Shown: positions 1 through 7,697 of the stretch, piece by piece
Numbering within the stretch: the first letter of the stretch is position 1
Layout of the letters: each line of letters begins with the position of its first letter
NCBI GenBank assembly: GCA_035515075.1
Contig: DATJBZ010000018.1
Coordinates: forward strand, 1-64,000
Direction: 5' to 3'
Length of the DNA: 64,000 nucleotides
Source: Moheibacter sp035515075
Lineage (GTDB): Bacteria > Bacteroidota > Bacteroidia > Flavobacteriales > Weeksellaceae
The notes under the pieces: generated by a model
Databases searched by the model: none
What the model was told of the DNA's origin: nothing
What the model saw: the letters and a program-made list of their open reading frames with translations, nothing else
Program-made: the position numbers and the translations under genes

Positions 1-1008
1 GCCTTTTGCCAATACTACACCTGCTTGCCCTGTTGGTGCTAAGTGGTGAATAAAATGTTGCAACCACGCAAAGTTGGCATTCCCTACTGGAGGGGTACCA
101 AACTGCCAACGCGCATCGTTACGCAATAAATCGCCCGACCAATCGCTCACGTTAAACGGAGGATTGGCAATGATATAATCGGCTTTTAAATCTTTGTGTG
201 CATCGTTTAAGAACGAACCTTCCGAATTCCATTTAACACCCGTAGAATCAATCCCACGAATGGCTAAGTTCATCTTCGCCAAACGCCATGTTGTTTGGTT
301 GGATTCTTGTCCGAAAATAGAGATATCATCAATACGACCTTGACGTTCCGTAACGAATTTTTCAGACTGTACAAACATACCACCCGATCCACAACAAGGA
401 TCAAATACACGACCTTTGTGCGGTTCTAACATTTCCACCAACAATTCTACAACCGAACGAGGTGTGTAGAATTGTCCACCTTTTTGACCTTCAGCCAAAG
501 CAAACTGCCCTAAGAAATATTCGAAAACGTGACCTAATACATCAGCAGAACGTTCCTGCGTATCGCCAAAGTCGATATTACCAATCAAATCGATCAAATC
601 ACCTAAGCTGGTAGGATCCAAATTTTGTTTAGCATATACTTTAGGTAAAATTCCTTTTAGTTGCGGGTTTTCTGCCTCAATAGCATCCATTCCATCGTCT
701 ACAATTTTACCAATCGTTGGTTGCTTTGCAGAATTTTGTAAAAACGACCATCGAGCTGATGGTGGAACGAAAAATACGTTTTCTGCTGTGTATTCTTCTC
801 TATCTTCCGGATCTGCTCCTTGATCGATTTGTTCGGTTAATTCTGCATGCAATTTCTCAAATGCTATCGATATATATTTTAAGAAAATTAATCCAAGAAC
901 CACGTCTTTATATTCTGCTGCATTAATGTTTTTGCGCAACTTATCCGCTGCTTTCCAAAGTGTTTTCTCTATCGTTTCCTGAACTTCTTCTTTTTTCTTT
1001 TTAGCCAT
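1..1008 (-). CDS. hsdM: Type I restriction-modification DNA methyltransferase subunit HsdM (C-terminus cut by window edge)
   Basis: This is the N-terminal 336 codons of an N6-adenine methyltransferase subunit of a type I restriction-modification system; the frame is open to base 1, so the C-terminus lies outside. Residues 1 to about 150 are the helical HsdM N-terminal domain. The AdoMet-binding motif I (DPCCGSGG) starts at residue 203 and the catalytic motif IV NPPF is at residues 282-285. The ATG at 1006-1008 is followed by a lysine-rich start (MAKKKKEE). Leucine is encoded about equally by TTA and TTG, whereas the genes to the right strongly prefer TTG; together with the family's mobility this suggests acquisition (inference). 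The hsdS and hsdR partners would lie to the left and are not visible. Confidence 0.95.
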   Translation of the reverse strand, partial: MAKKKKEEVQETIEKTLWKAADKLRKNINAAEYKDVVLGLIFLKYISIAFEKLHAELTEQIDQGADPEDREEYTAENVFFVPPSARWSFLQNSAKQPTIGKIVDDGMDAIEAENPQLKGILPKVYAKQNLDPTSLGDLIDLIGNIDFGDTQERSADVLGHVFEYFLGQFALAEGQKGGQFYTPRSVVELLVEMLEPHKGRVFDPCCGSGGMFVQSEKFVTERQGRIDDISIFGQESNQTTWRLAKMNLAIRGIDSTGVKWNSEGSFLNDAHKDLKADYIIANPPFNVSDWSGDLLRNDARWQFGTPPVGNANFAWLQHFIHHLAPTGQAGVVLAKG

Positions 1009-1094
1009 TTGTATAAAATAATAATGTTTGCAGTAAATATAAGAAATGTTAAAATTTAAAGCATGAATAGGGATTCAAATTAAAAGCTTTATAG

Positions 1095-1109
1095 CGACAA
1101 TTTGTGTCG
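1095..1109. repeat. Short inverted repeat upstream of hsdM
   Basis: CGACA at 1095-1099 is mirrored by TGTCG at 1105-1109 around a 5-base spacer, about 90 bases upstream of the hsdM start. This size suits a dimeric regulator operator, but repeats this short also arise by chance, and no regulator gene is visible. Confidence 0.25.
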
Positions 1110-1320
1110 ATGTGATTATAATTAAATTAGGAATATGAGAAAGTAAACCATATAAAGGTTTTTAAACCGATTTATTTATAGAAATATCACAACCTAACTA
1201 CTTTTTTCAGTGATTTCAAAATTTCACGCAACCTTTTGATTTCTCTCCGTCTATTAGAAAATGAAAAGCTTTTAATTAATAATTGTTTTGATAAGTTTTT
1301 CGCTTTTGCTACCCTTTATT

Positions 1321-1360
1321 AAGAAGTTGCTTACGTTCTACAACTGAAGCAACTTTTTTT
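1321..1360 (+). terminator. Terminator-like hairpin with no visible upstream gene
   Basis: A perfect 9-base stem (AAGTTGCTT at 1324-1332 and AAGCAACTT at 1347-1355) is followed by a run of T on the + strand, the form of an intrinsic terminator. No + strand gene precedes it. It ends 35 bases before the EamA start, so it could be a leader attenuator, terminate a small RNA, or be the remnant of a lost gene's terminator. Confidence 0.6.
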
Positions 1361-1395
1361 ATGGAAATGAATGAAAACTTCCGCAAATTTGCCGC

Positions 1396-2292
1396 ATGAA
1401 ACTATGGAACAATCAATGGGTGGTGTTGGCCATTCTAGCTTTGACTTGGGGCAGTTCTTTTATCATGATCAAACAAAGCGTTGCGGTGTATACGCCCATT
1501 CAAGTGGGGGCGTTGCGCTTGTGCATTGCAGGTTTGGTTCTGGTTGGATTTGGTTGGAGAAACATCTTTAAAATACCTAAGAAACTATTGCCGTGGGTCA
1601 TCATTGGTGGAAGCTTTGGAAATTTCTTTCCGATGTTTCTTTTTCCTTTGGCGCAAAAGCAAGTCAGCAGTTCAATGGCGGGAATTTTGGATTCATTGGT
1701 CCCCATTTTTGTGTTGATTTTTGGCGCTTTATTTTTTGGTTTCAAAAGCAGATGGACCCAAATCATGGGTGCTGCATTGGGCTTTTTTGGCGCGATCATT
1801 TTGATGAGAGACGATGCACAAGGTACTTCTGGTGATTGGTTTCATGCTTCATTGATCGTTTTGGCAACGGTGATGTATGGTTTCAATAGTTTGATCATCA
1901 GCAAGTTTTTGAAAGAGATTCCCTCTTTTCAATTGTCTTCGGCGGTTTTCACGATTTGGTTGGGGCCTTCGTTGATTGTTTTGGGGTTTTCCGGTTTTTT
2001 CAATGATTTTTCAGGAACCGAAGTGCAATGGCAAGGTTTGGGCTACATTGTGATTTTAGGTTTGATCGGTACAGCGTTGGCGATGATTTTGTATTACAAT
2101 TTAATTCGACAAACTTCAGCGATTTTCGCCTCTACGGTAACTTATTTGATGCCGATAGTGGCTGTTTTTTGGGGAATTTTGGATGGAGAAACCTTGACTT
2201 GGGTGCATGCTTTGGGTGGAATATTGATTTTATTGGGCGTTTATTTGATTCAAATGCCTGGACGGTTCAAAAAATCCGTTCATTCAAAATAG
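1396..2292 (+). CDS. EamA/DMT-family membrane transporter
   Basis: A 298-residue protein with ten predicted membrane segments arranged as two EamA repeats, the usual layout of drug/metabolite transporters that export amino acids or other small metabolites. The N-terminal helix carries the typical LTWGSSF start of the first EamA repeat, and the second half ends in a long hydrophobic hairpin (GGILILLGVYLIQMP). The length is normal. The substrate cannot be predicted. The start at 1396 places the first membrane helix at residue 8. It stands alone; the next gene starts 110 bases on. A second, only distantly similar EamA protein of the same length is at 53833-54729. Confidence 0.9.
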   Translation: MKLWNNQWVVLAILALTWGSSFIMIKQSVAVYTPIQVGALRLCIAGLVLVGFGWRNIFKIPKKLLPWVIIGGSFGNFFPMFLFPLAQKQVSSSMAGILDSLVPIFVLIFGALFFGFKSRWTQIMGAALGFFGAIILMRDDAQGTSGDWFHASLIVLATVMYGFNSLIISKFLKEIPSFQLSSAVFTIWLGPSLIVLGFSGFFNDFSGTEVQWQGLGYIVILGLIGTALAMILYYNLIRQTSAIFASTVTYLMPIVAVFWGILDGETLTWVHALGGILILLGVYLIQMPGRFKKSVHSK

Positions 2293-2402
2293 AAGCTTGC
2301 CCGATTTATTCGTTTTAGTTCAAATTGTCCGCTTTGAAATTTGTCTGTTGTTTGAGAATGGAGTAATCTTGCAATTTATAATCATTCAAAATAACGAAGC
2401 CC

Positions 2403-3377
2403 ATGGACAGAATTTCTTTTATTTTTAGTTTCTTTTTTTTATTGAGCGCAATTTCTTTTGGTCAAGAAACCAAAGTGCAATCTGATGAAGATGCTGCAGC
2501 CAATGTGGTGCACCTGTTGAGTTATGTTGCATTGGATTATGGAGAAGCGGTAGAGGATGGAGTGATTGCTGATGAAGAAGAGTTTGAAGAACAGCAAGAA
2601 TTTGTTGAAAAAACCATTCAATTGACCGAGCAATCCGCCTTTGTTTTCAATGAGAAAAAAGAGCAATTGTTGTTGCATTTGAATGATTTAAAACAAAAAA
2701 TTGATGCAGTTGCATCTGCTGATTTAGTGGCGAAATTGGCCAAGGAAATTGCCCGAGAAATTATTCTGGCAACCAAGATTCCTACTGCACCCAAGCTTTG
2801 GCCTTCTTTGAGCGAAGGGAAAGCATTGTATGCACAACATTGTGCGACTTGTCATGGCAATACAGGAAGAGGCGATGGGCCAGCAGGTGTAGGTTTGCTT
2901 CCTTTGCCCAGCAGTTTTTTCAATGCGGAAATGATGGATCATTTTTCAGTTTACCAAGCGTTCAATACGATTCGGTTTGGGCTGGATGATACAGGAATGC
3001 GTCCTTTTTATGAGTTGAGTCAAGAAGAAATTTGGGCGTTGGCTTTTTATGTGAAATCAATTCGTCATGAAGATCCATCTTTATCCAAGAATCAATTGAA
3101 AGCTCATTTTGAGGAAATTTCAAAAGAAATCGATTTAGCAGATGTAGCTTGGTTGACGGATGAGGAACTGTTGGCGAAAATCAAAGACATTTCACCTGAA
3201 AATGCATTGATGAAATTCAAAGCATTGCGGGTGTTGACGCCGAAAAATGAGGCAGAGGAAATCGTTTTAGAAGCGATTGAAAACAAAACGAAAAGTTTAA
3301 ATTGGTGGTTGTTTTTGGCTGTTTTGCCTTTGCTATTGGGAATGTATTGGTTCTCCAAACGAACAAAAAAGAAATAA
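2403..3377 (+). CDS. Membrane-anchored c-type cytochrome resembling the N-terminal half of cytochrome c/FTR1 iron permeases
   Basis: 324 residues. A signal peptide (about 1-20) is followed by a helical region rich in Glu (AANVVHLLSYVALDYGEAV, residues about 31-50) that resembles the N-terminal domain of cytochrome c/FTR1-type iron permeases. Next comes one class I cytochrome c domain with haem motif C147-A-T-C150-H151 and a probable axial Met199 (TGMRPF). A single C-terminal membrane helix with a KRTKKK tail anchors it, so the haem domain should face the periplasm. The FTR1 permease domain, with its REXXE motifs, that normally follows in such fusions is absent and is not encoded next door. 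Electron transfer linked to iron or redox sensing is an inference. The gene is convergent with the next one, only 2 bases apart. Confidence 0.8.
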   Translation: MDRISFIFSFFFLLSAISFGQETKVQSDEDAAANVVHLLSYVALDYGEAVEDGVIADEEEFEEQQEFVEKTIQLTEQSAFVFNEKKEQLLLHLNDLKQKIDAVASADLVAKLAKEIAREIILATKIPTAPKLWPSLSEGKALYAQHCATCHGNTGRGDGPAGVGLLPLPSSFFNAEMMDHFSVYQAFNTIRFGLDDTGMRPFYELSQEEIWALAFYVKSIRHEDPSLSKNQLKAHFEEISKEIDLADVAWLTDEELLAKIKDISPENALMKFKALRVLTPKNEAEEIVLEAIENKTKSLNWWLFLAVLPLLLGMYWFSKRTKKK

Positions 3378-3379
3378 GT

Positions 3380-4249
3380 TTATTTTTTTGATGGATGAAT
3401 GTCTAATTGCTTGGCCAAATAAATGACGCCAAAAAATGAAACCAAAGCGGTAATCAGAGAAAAGCTCAAGGCGACGGTGGTGGAAATTTCAGGATTGAAT
3501 TGAAACAAAACCGCTCCGTACATGAAAACGGCTTCACGTATGCCCAAACCTGCAAATGAAATTACCGACAAAATGCTTGAAATTAAAAACAACAACAAAT
3601 AAGTGGCGTAAAATTGGTCAATGTGAAAGGATTTCAACAGAAAAAATACACAAAGCAATTGCAACAATTGGATGCACATCGAATAAGTGAAAACCCAATG
3701 GATTCTTTTTTTGTGGACAAACAACCAACGCGCAATCCATTTCAATAAGAAAAAGGTACACAAGATCGCGCAAACAAATACGAGTACATTGAGGTAATAG
3801 GGATAAGGTGTAGTGACCAGCAAACCGATGGCGCCCAACAAAAAGCCAATGGCAACGATGCCCAAAAAGCGTTCGATGAAAACGATTTGGCCTACTTTTT
3901 TTAGAGATTTGTTGGTATTTTTACTCAAAAAATAAGCTTTATAAGCATCGCCGCCTACGCCGCCAGGTAAAAAAAAATTGTAAAACATGCCGAGCAAATA
4001 CAATTTCCAATGAAAAGTCAAAGGCAGACGAATGCCAATTTTTCGGACGAATAAGTTGAAGCGAAGTACCGAAAACCACTGTGAAATCAGGAAGACAACC
4101 ACAGCCAAAACAAGGTAAGTCGTTTGAGCAGATTTGAAAATCAATTGAATTTCTTTCCAATTCAATTGACGCATCACCCAAGCGATCAAACCAAAACTGA
4201 CAATGAGTTTAATTGCCGTAATCGATCTTTTTTTCAGTTTCTGATGCAC
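3380..4249 (-). CDS. Flippase-like integral membrane protein (lysylphosphatidylglycerol synthase TM region family, UPF0104)
   Basis: About 289 residues with 7-8 membrane segments. The C-terminal GLGIREAVF motif is the hallmark of the membrane domain shared by MprF and stand-alone UPF0104 proteins, which are thought to move lipid-linked substrates across the membrane. An ATG at 4352-4354 would extend the protein by 35 residues and overlap the upstream glycosyltransferase by 146 bases. I prefer the GTG at 4247-4249, which leaves a 41-base overlap and starts just before the basic segment HQKLKKRS and the first helix. Translational coupling to the GT2 gene and co-location with an ArnT-like transferase point to handling of a polyprenyl-phosphate sugar (inference). 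Confidence 0.8.
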   Translation of the reverse strand: MHQKLKKRSITAIKLIVSFGLIAWVMRQLNWKEIQLIFKSAQTTYLVLAVVVFLISQWFSVLRFNLFVRKIGIRLPLTFHWKLYLLGMFYNFFLPGGVGGDAYKAYFLSKNTNKSLKKVGQIVFIERFLGIVAIGFLLGAIGLLVTTPYPYYLNVLVFVCAILCTFFLLKWIARWLFVHKKRIHWVFTYSMCIQLLQLLCVFFLLKSFHIDQFYATYLLLFLISSILSVISFAGLGIREAVFMYGAVLFQFNPEISTTVALSFSLITALVSFFGVIYLAKQLDIHPSKK

Positions 4250-5192
4250 CAATGAATATTTTTCTAACTTTATAAGGACGCATTTTTTGTGATTCAAAAT
4301 AGGTCCGCATTTGCAAATCGATGACAATTCCTGTCGTGAAAAGTTGGACACCAACGAACATCAGCAATATGCCCAAAATCAACAAAGGTCGGTTGCCGAT
4401 GTCTTCTCCTTGAAAAAATTTGATGAACAAAAGATACATCATCATCAAAAATCCCAATCCAAAGGATAGAAAACCGATGTTGCCAAACAAATGAATGGGC
4501 TTTTGGAAATATTTTCTTTGGAACAACAGCAAAATCAAATCATTGATGACTTTGGTTGTTCTCCCCAAACCGTATTTTGATTGTCCAAACTGTCTTTGGT
4601 GGTGTTTGACGTTGACTTCAGTGATTCTTGCACCATTTAAAAACGCCAATAAAGTGATGTAACGGTGCATTTCTCCGTACAAATTCAAATCTTTGGCGGT
4701 CTCTTTGTCAAATACTTTCAACGCACAACCATGGTCTTGGATGTTCAATTTGGTGGTTTTTCGGATGATCCAATTGGCAATTTTTGATGGGAAGGTTCGA
4801 ACGAAATTGTCTTTTCTTTTTTGACGAATGCCATTGACCAAATCCCAATCTTCTTTCTTGACTTTTTCATACATCATCAAAATATCCGAAGGGTCATTTT
4901 GTAAATCACCATCCATCGTAACGATGTAATCACCGCTTGCAAAGTCAATTCCAGCTGCCAAAGCCAAGCTTTGTCCGTAATTTTTTTTGAGTTCAATCAA
5001 AGCGACTTTGGGATGGTTGAGTTGTTTGACGACTTGCCGTGTGGCGTCTGTCGATCCATCGTCCACCAAAATGATTTCATAATCTTGTCCTTGCAAAGCT
5101 TGATCAATGCGTGCGACTAGTAGTTGGGCATTTTCCTCTTCGTTGTGCAAAGGGATGACAATCGATAGTTTGTCTTTCAGGTTTTGAATCAT
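4209..5192 (-). CDS. GT2 family polyprenyl-phosphate glycosyltransferase (GtrB/ArnC/DPM1-like)
   Basis: 327 residues. A GT-A catalytic domain (about 8-225) carries the nucleotide-binding motif VDDGSTD (residues 43-49) and the metal-binding DGD motif at 94-96 (MDGDLQ). Two C-terminal membrane helices lie at about 235-258 and 269-292. This is the layout of enzymes that transfer a sugar from NDP-sugar to undecaprenyl phosphate on the cytoplasmic face. It is transcribed with the flippase-like gene. The divergent neighbour, 54 bases away, is an ArnT-like transferase that uses exactly such lipid-linked sugars, so the three form a plausible pathway for modifying lipid A or surface proteins. The sugar is unknown. 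Confidence 0.9.
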   Translation of the reverse strand: MIQNLKDKLSIVIPLHNEEENAQLLVARIDQALQGQDYEIILVDDGSTDATRQVVKQLNHPKVALIELKKNYGQSLALAAGIDFASGDYIVTMDGDLQNDPSDILMMYEKVKKEDWDLVNGIRQKRKDNFVRTFPSKIANWIIRKTTKLNIQDHGCALKVFDKETAKDLNLYGEMHRYITLLAFLNGARITEVNVKHHQRQFGQSKYGLGRTTKVINDLILLLFQRKYFQKPIHLFGNIGFLSFGLGFLMMMYLLFIKFFQGEDIGNRPLLILGILLMFVGVQLFTTGIVIDLQMRTYFESQKMRPYKVRKIFIGASETEKKIDYGN

Positions 5193-5246
5193 TTTTATGC
5201 TTAATTTAGCGCCAATTAATGACCAAGCGAAGATAATATAAAATCA

Positions 5247-6833
5247 ATGAGTCTGCCTTTACAATCCCAAAAATTCTATTCTATATTCATTTTTTTAGCG
5301 ATTGCATTGCTTTGTTTTGTCAATTTGGGTGGCCATCCGATTTACATTTTGGATGAAGCCAAAAACGCAGAAGCTGCCCGTGAAATGTGGATGAACAAGG
5401 ACTGGCTGGTCCCTACTTTCAATGGGGAATTGCGGACGGACAAACCGCCTTTGCATTATTGGTTCATGATTTTATCGTACCAACTCTTTGGCGTTTCGGC
5501 TTTTTCTGCCCGATTGTTTTCAGCGGTTTTTGGTATTTTGACTTTGGTTTCAACCTATCATTACACCAAAAAGTTCATTCACGAAAAAATGGCCCAACTC
5601 ACCTTATTGGTTTTGTTGTCGTCCATATTTTTTGTGCAAGAATTTCATTTGGCGGTGCCTGATCCTTATTTGATTTTCTTTGTCAGTTTTGGCTTGTTCA
5701 ATTTTTACGATTTTTACATTCATCGTAAGAAAAAAGCAGGATTTTTATTTTATACTGCATTGGGTTTGGGCGTTTTGGCGAAAGGCCCTGTGGCGATAGC
5801 TTTACCAGGATTAATTGTGCTGGTTTTTCTAATTTTTAAAAAAGATTTGAAGTGGAAAACATTGGTGCGTTTACAGCCTTTTTTGGGAGGAATTTTGACT
5901 TTATTGATTGCTTTTCCTTGGTTTTATCTGATTCACAAAGCGACCGATGGTGCTTTTACCCAAGGATTTTTTTTAGAACACAATCTCCAACGTTTTGGCA
6001 GTGAGATGGAAGGGCATGGCGGTTGGCCATTTGTGACTTGGGCGTTTGTATTGTTGGGCATGTTGCCTTTTTCATTTTTTATTCTCCAAAGCTTGGTACA
6101 ATCTTGGAAAAAACGAACCACCCATGATTTCATTTTGTTTTCGTGGACTGTGGCTGCGGTTTTTATTGTATTTTTTAGCATTTCGACCACCAAGTTGCCC
6201 AATTATCCGATGCCGAGTTATCCATTCATTGCGGTATTGATTGGCTTTTATTTGCATGAATTGATTCAGCATAAAATCGGATTGAAAGCTTATCGAATCA
6301 GTCTGTGGGTGTATTTGGTCATAGCAATTTTGTTGCCTGTGGCTGCTTTTGTGGTTTTGACTCAAGTAGAAACGCAATTGTTTCCAGCGCGATGGGCAAG
6401 TATTTACTTGGTCATTTTGCCTTTGGGCGCGATCTTGTCGTTTTATTTCATGAAAAAGAAAGCATTGTCGAAAAGCGTATTGTCTTTGGGGCTGAGTGCG
6501 GTGTTGATGACTTTTTGTTTGTTTCAGTTCGTTTATCCTCAATTGTTGCAAGAAAGTCCGTTGGCAAAAGCCCAAGAAATTATGGCACAACACCCAAAAA
6601 CAATTGTGTACAAAGGCTATGACCCCGCTTTTTTATTTAACTTTGAACGCAATTTTCCGGTGACAGATTCCAAATCAGCAGTATTGAATTTCTTGCAAGA
6701 AAATCCAGAAGCTGTGGTCATCACAAAAGAAAAAATTCTTCGTTCAGATTGGGAAGTGGAAAATAAAGAGATTTTGGTACAACAAAAAGCATTGTTCGAA
6801 AACTATACTTTGGTTATTTTTAAATTGAAATGA
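5247..6833 (+). CDS. ArnT-like GT83/PMT family membrane glycosyltransferase
   Basis: 528 residues with about 11-12 membrane segments. The first periplasmic loop holds the acidic pair D36-E37 (ILDEAKNAEAARE) and the D65-KPPLHYW motif, both conserved in PMT and ArnT enzymes. These transfer a sugar from polyprenyl phosphate to lipid A or another acceptor on the periplasmic face. A C-terminal soluble domain follows from about residue 430. It is divergent from the GT2/flippase pair and shares a 4-base ATGA overlap with the downstream SDR gene, so those two are co-transcribed. The acceptor and sugar cannot be read from the sequence. Confidence 0.88.
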   Translation: MSLPLQSQKFYSIFIFLAIALLCFVNLGGHPIYILDEAKNAEAAREMWMNKDWLVPTFNGELRTDKPPLHYWFMILSYQLFGVSAFSARLFSAVFGILTLVSTYHYTKKFIHEKMAQLTLLVLLSSIFFVQEFHLAVPDPYLIFFVSFGLFNFYDFYIHRKKKAGFLFYTALGLGVLAKGPVAIALPGLIVLVFLIFKKDLKWKTLVRLQPFLGGILTLLIAFPWFYLIHKATDGAFTQGFFLEHNLQRFGSEMEGHGGWPFVTWAFVLLGMLPFSFFILQSLVQSWKKRTTHDFILFSWTVAAVFIVFFSISTTKLPNYPMPSYPFIAVLIGFYLHELIQHKIGLKAYRISLWVYLVIAILLPVAAFVVLTQVETQLFPARWASIYLVILPLGAILSFYFMKKKALSKSVLSLGLSAVLMTFCLFQFVYPQLLQESPLAKAQEIMAQHPKTIVYKGYDPAFLFNFERNFPVTDSKSAVLNFLQENPEAVVITKEKILRSDWEVENKEILVQQKALFENYTLVIFKLK

Positions 6834-7630
6834 GTAAAAAAGTTATTGTAATTACGGGAAGCTCTTCAGGAATTGGAGAAACCTTGGCAAATTATTTCAC
6901 CCAAAAAGGACACCAAGTGTACGGGCTTTCTCGATCGAGAAAAGATGATATTGCCTTCAAACACATTGCGACCGATGTGACCAACAAACAGAATGTACTG
7001 AGTTCCATTCATCAAATTATCCACGAAGCAGGAAGGATTGATGTATTGATTAATAATGCTGGATTGGGGATGTTGGGGGCGATTGAGGATGTTTCGAAAG
7101 AGGATTTGGACCAATTGTTCAATGTGAATATTTATGGCGTGATTTATACGATGCAAGCGGTTTTACCTTTGATGCGCCAACAGAAATCTGGACATATTTT
7201 GAATGTATCTTCGATTGCGAGCAACCATGGATTGCCTTTTCGTGGGTATTATTCCGCTTCAAAATCAGCCGTTGACCGAATTACAGAAGCCGTTCGTTTA
7301 GAAAATCAGCATACAGGCATCGAAATTACGACGTTGAATTTTGGGGACATCAAAACGGGTATTGCAGAAAGTAGAATTCATAGTTCTACTTCAAAATACT
7401 ACCAAAATCAAATGAGAAAATTGAACGAAATCATTGACAAGGAAGTTGAAGAAGGGACGGCGCCTGAAAAATTGATTCCAGTCATTGAAAAGTTCATCCA
7501 TAAAAGAAATCTAAAACCACATTACAACATCGGTAAACGCATCCAAACTTTTTCGGTGACTTTGAAACGGGTCATTGGTCAAAGAATGTTTGAGAAATTA
7601 TTGGCCAGGTATTCAAAATTAGATGAATAA
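6830..7630 (+). CDS. Short-chain dehydrogenase/reductase
   Basis: 266 residues of classical SDR type. The cofactor motif TGSSSGIG is at residues 9-16, NNAG at 75-78, the catalytic serine lies near 127-128 and the YxxxK pair is Y141/K145. The C-terminal extension (EKLIPVIEKF and the basic GKRIQTFSVTLKRVIGQRMF) is typical of membrane-associated SDRs acting on lipids or retinol-like substrates, but the substrate is unknown. Its start codon overlaps the stop of the ArnT-like gene, so it may modify the same surface lipid or sugar (inference). A bidirectional terminator follows at once. Confidence 0.9.
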   Translation: MSKKVIVITGSSSGIGETLANYFTQKGHQVYGLSRSRKDDIAFKHIATDVTNKQNVLSSIHQIIHEAGRIDVLINNAGLGMLGAIEDVSKEDLDQLFNVNIYGVIYTMQAVLPLMRQQKSGHILNVSSIASNHGLPFRGYYSASKSAVDRITEAVRLENQHTGIEITTLNFGDIKTGIAESRIHSSTSKYYQNQMRKLNEIIDKEVEEGTAPEKLIPVIEKFIHKRNLKPHYNIGKRIQTFSVTLKRVIGQRMFEKLLARYSKLDE

Positions 7631-7640
7631 ATTCAAAACA

Positions 7641-7674
7641 AAAAAAGCCAATTCGCGATGAATTGGCTTTTTTG
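7641..7674. terminator. Bidirectional intrinsic terminator between SDR gene and catalase
   Basis: A stem of AAGCCAATTC and GAATTGGCTT around a 5-base loop is flanked by A6 on the left and T6 on the right, so it can end both the + strand SDR transcript and the - strand catalase transcript. Confidence 0.85.
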
Positions 7675-7697
7675 TTTTTCATATTTTCATCTCAAAA

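Larger units (their letters stand above)
1009..1395. other. 387-base intergenic region between hsdM and the EamA gene
   Basis: No open frame of credible length or composition was found on either strand. It contains a short inverted repeat (1095-1109) and a strong hairpin with a T-run (1321-1360), described separately. No -7 box of the TAnnTTTG type could be assigned to hsdM. The region is very AT-rich and separates a probably acquired methyltransferase from core-like genes, so it may be an island boundary (inference). Confidence 0.6.

Noticed and set aside
4250..4354. N-terminal extension of the flippase-like protein to the ATG at 4354
   Set aside because: It would add 35 Cys- and Lys-containing residues with no family similarity and overlap the GT2 gene by 146 bases; the GTG at 4249 gives a normal start.
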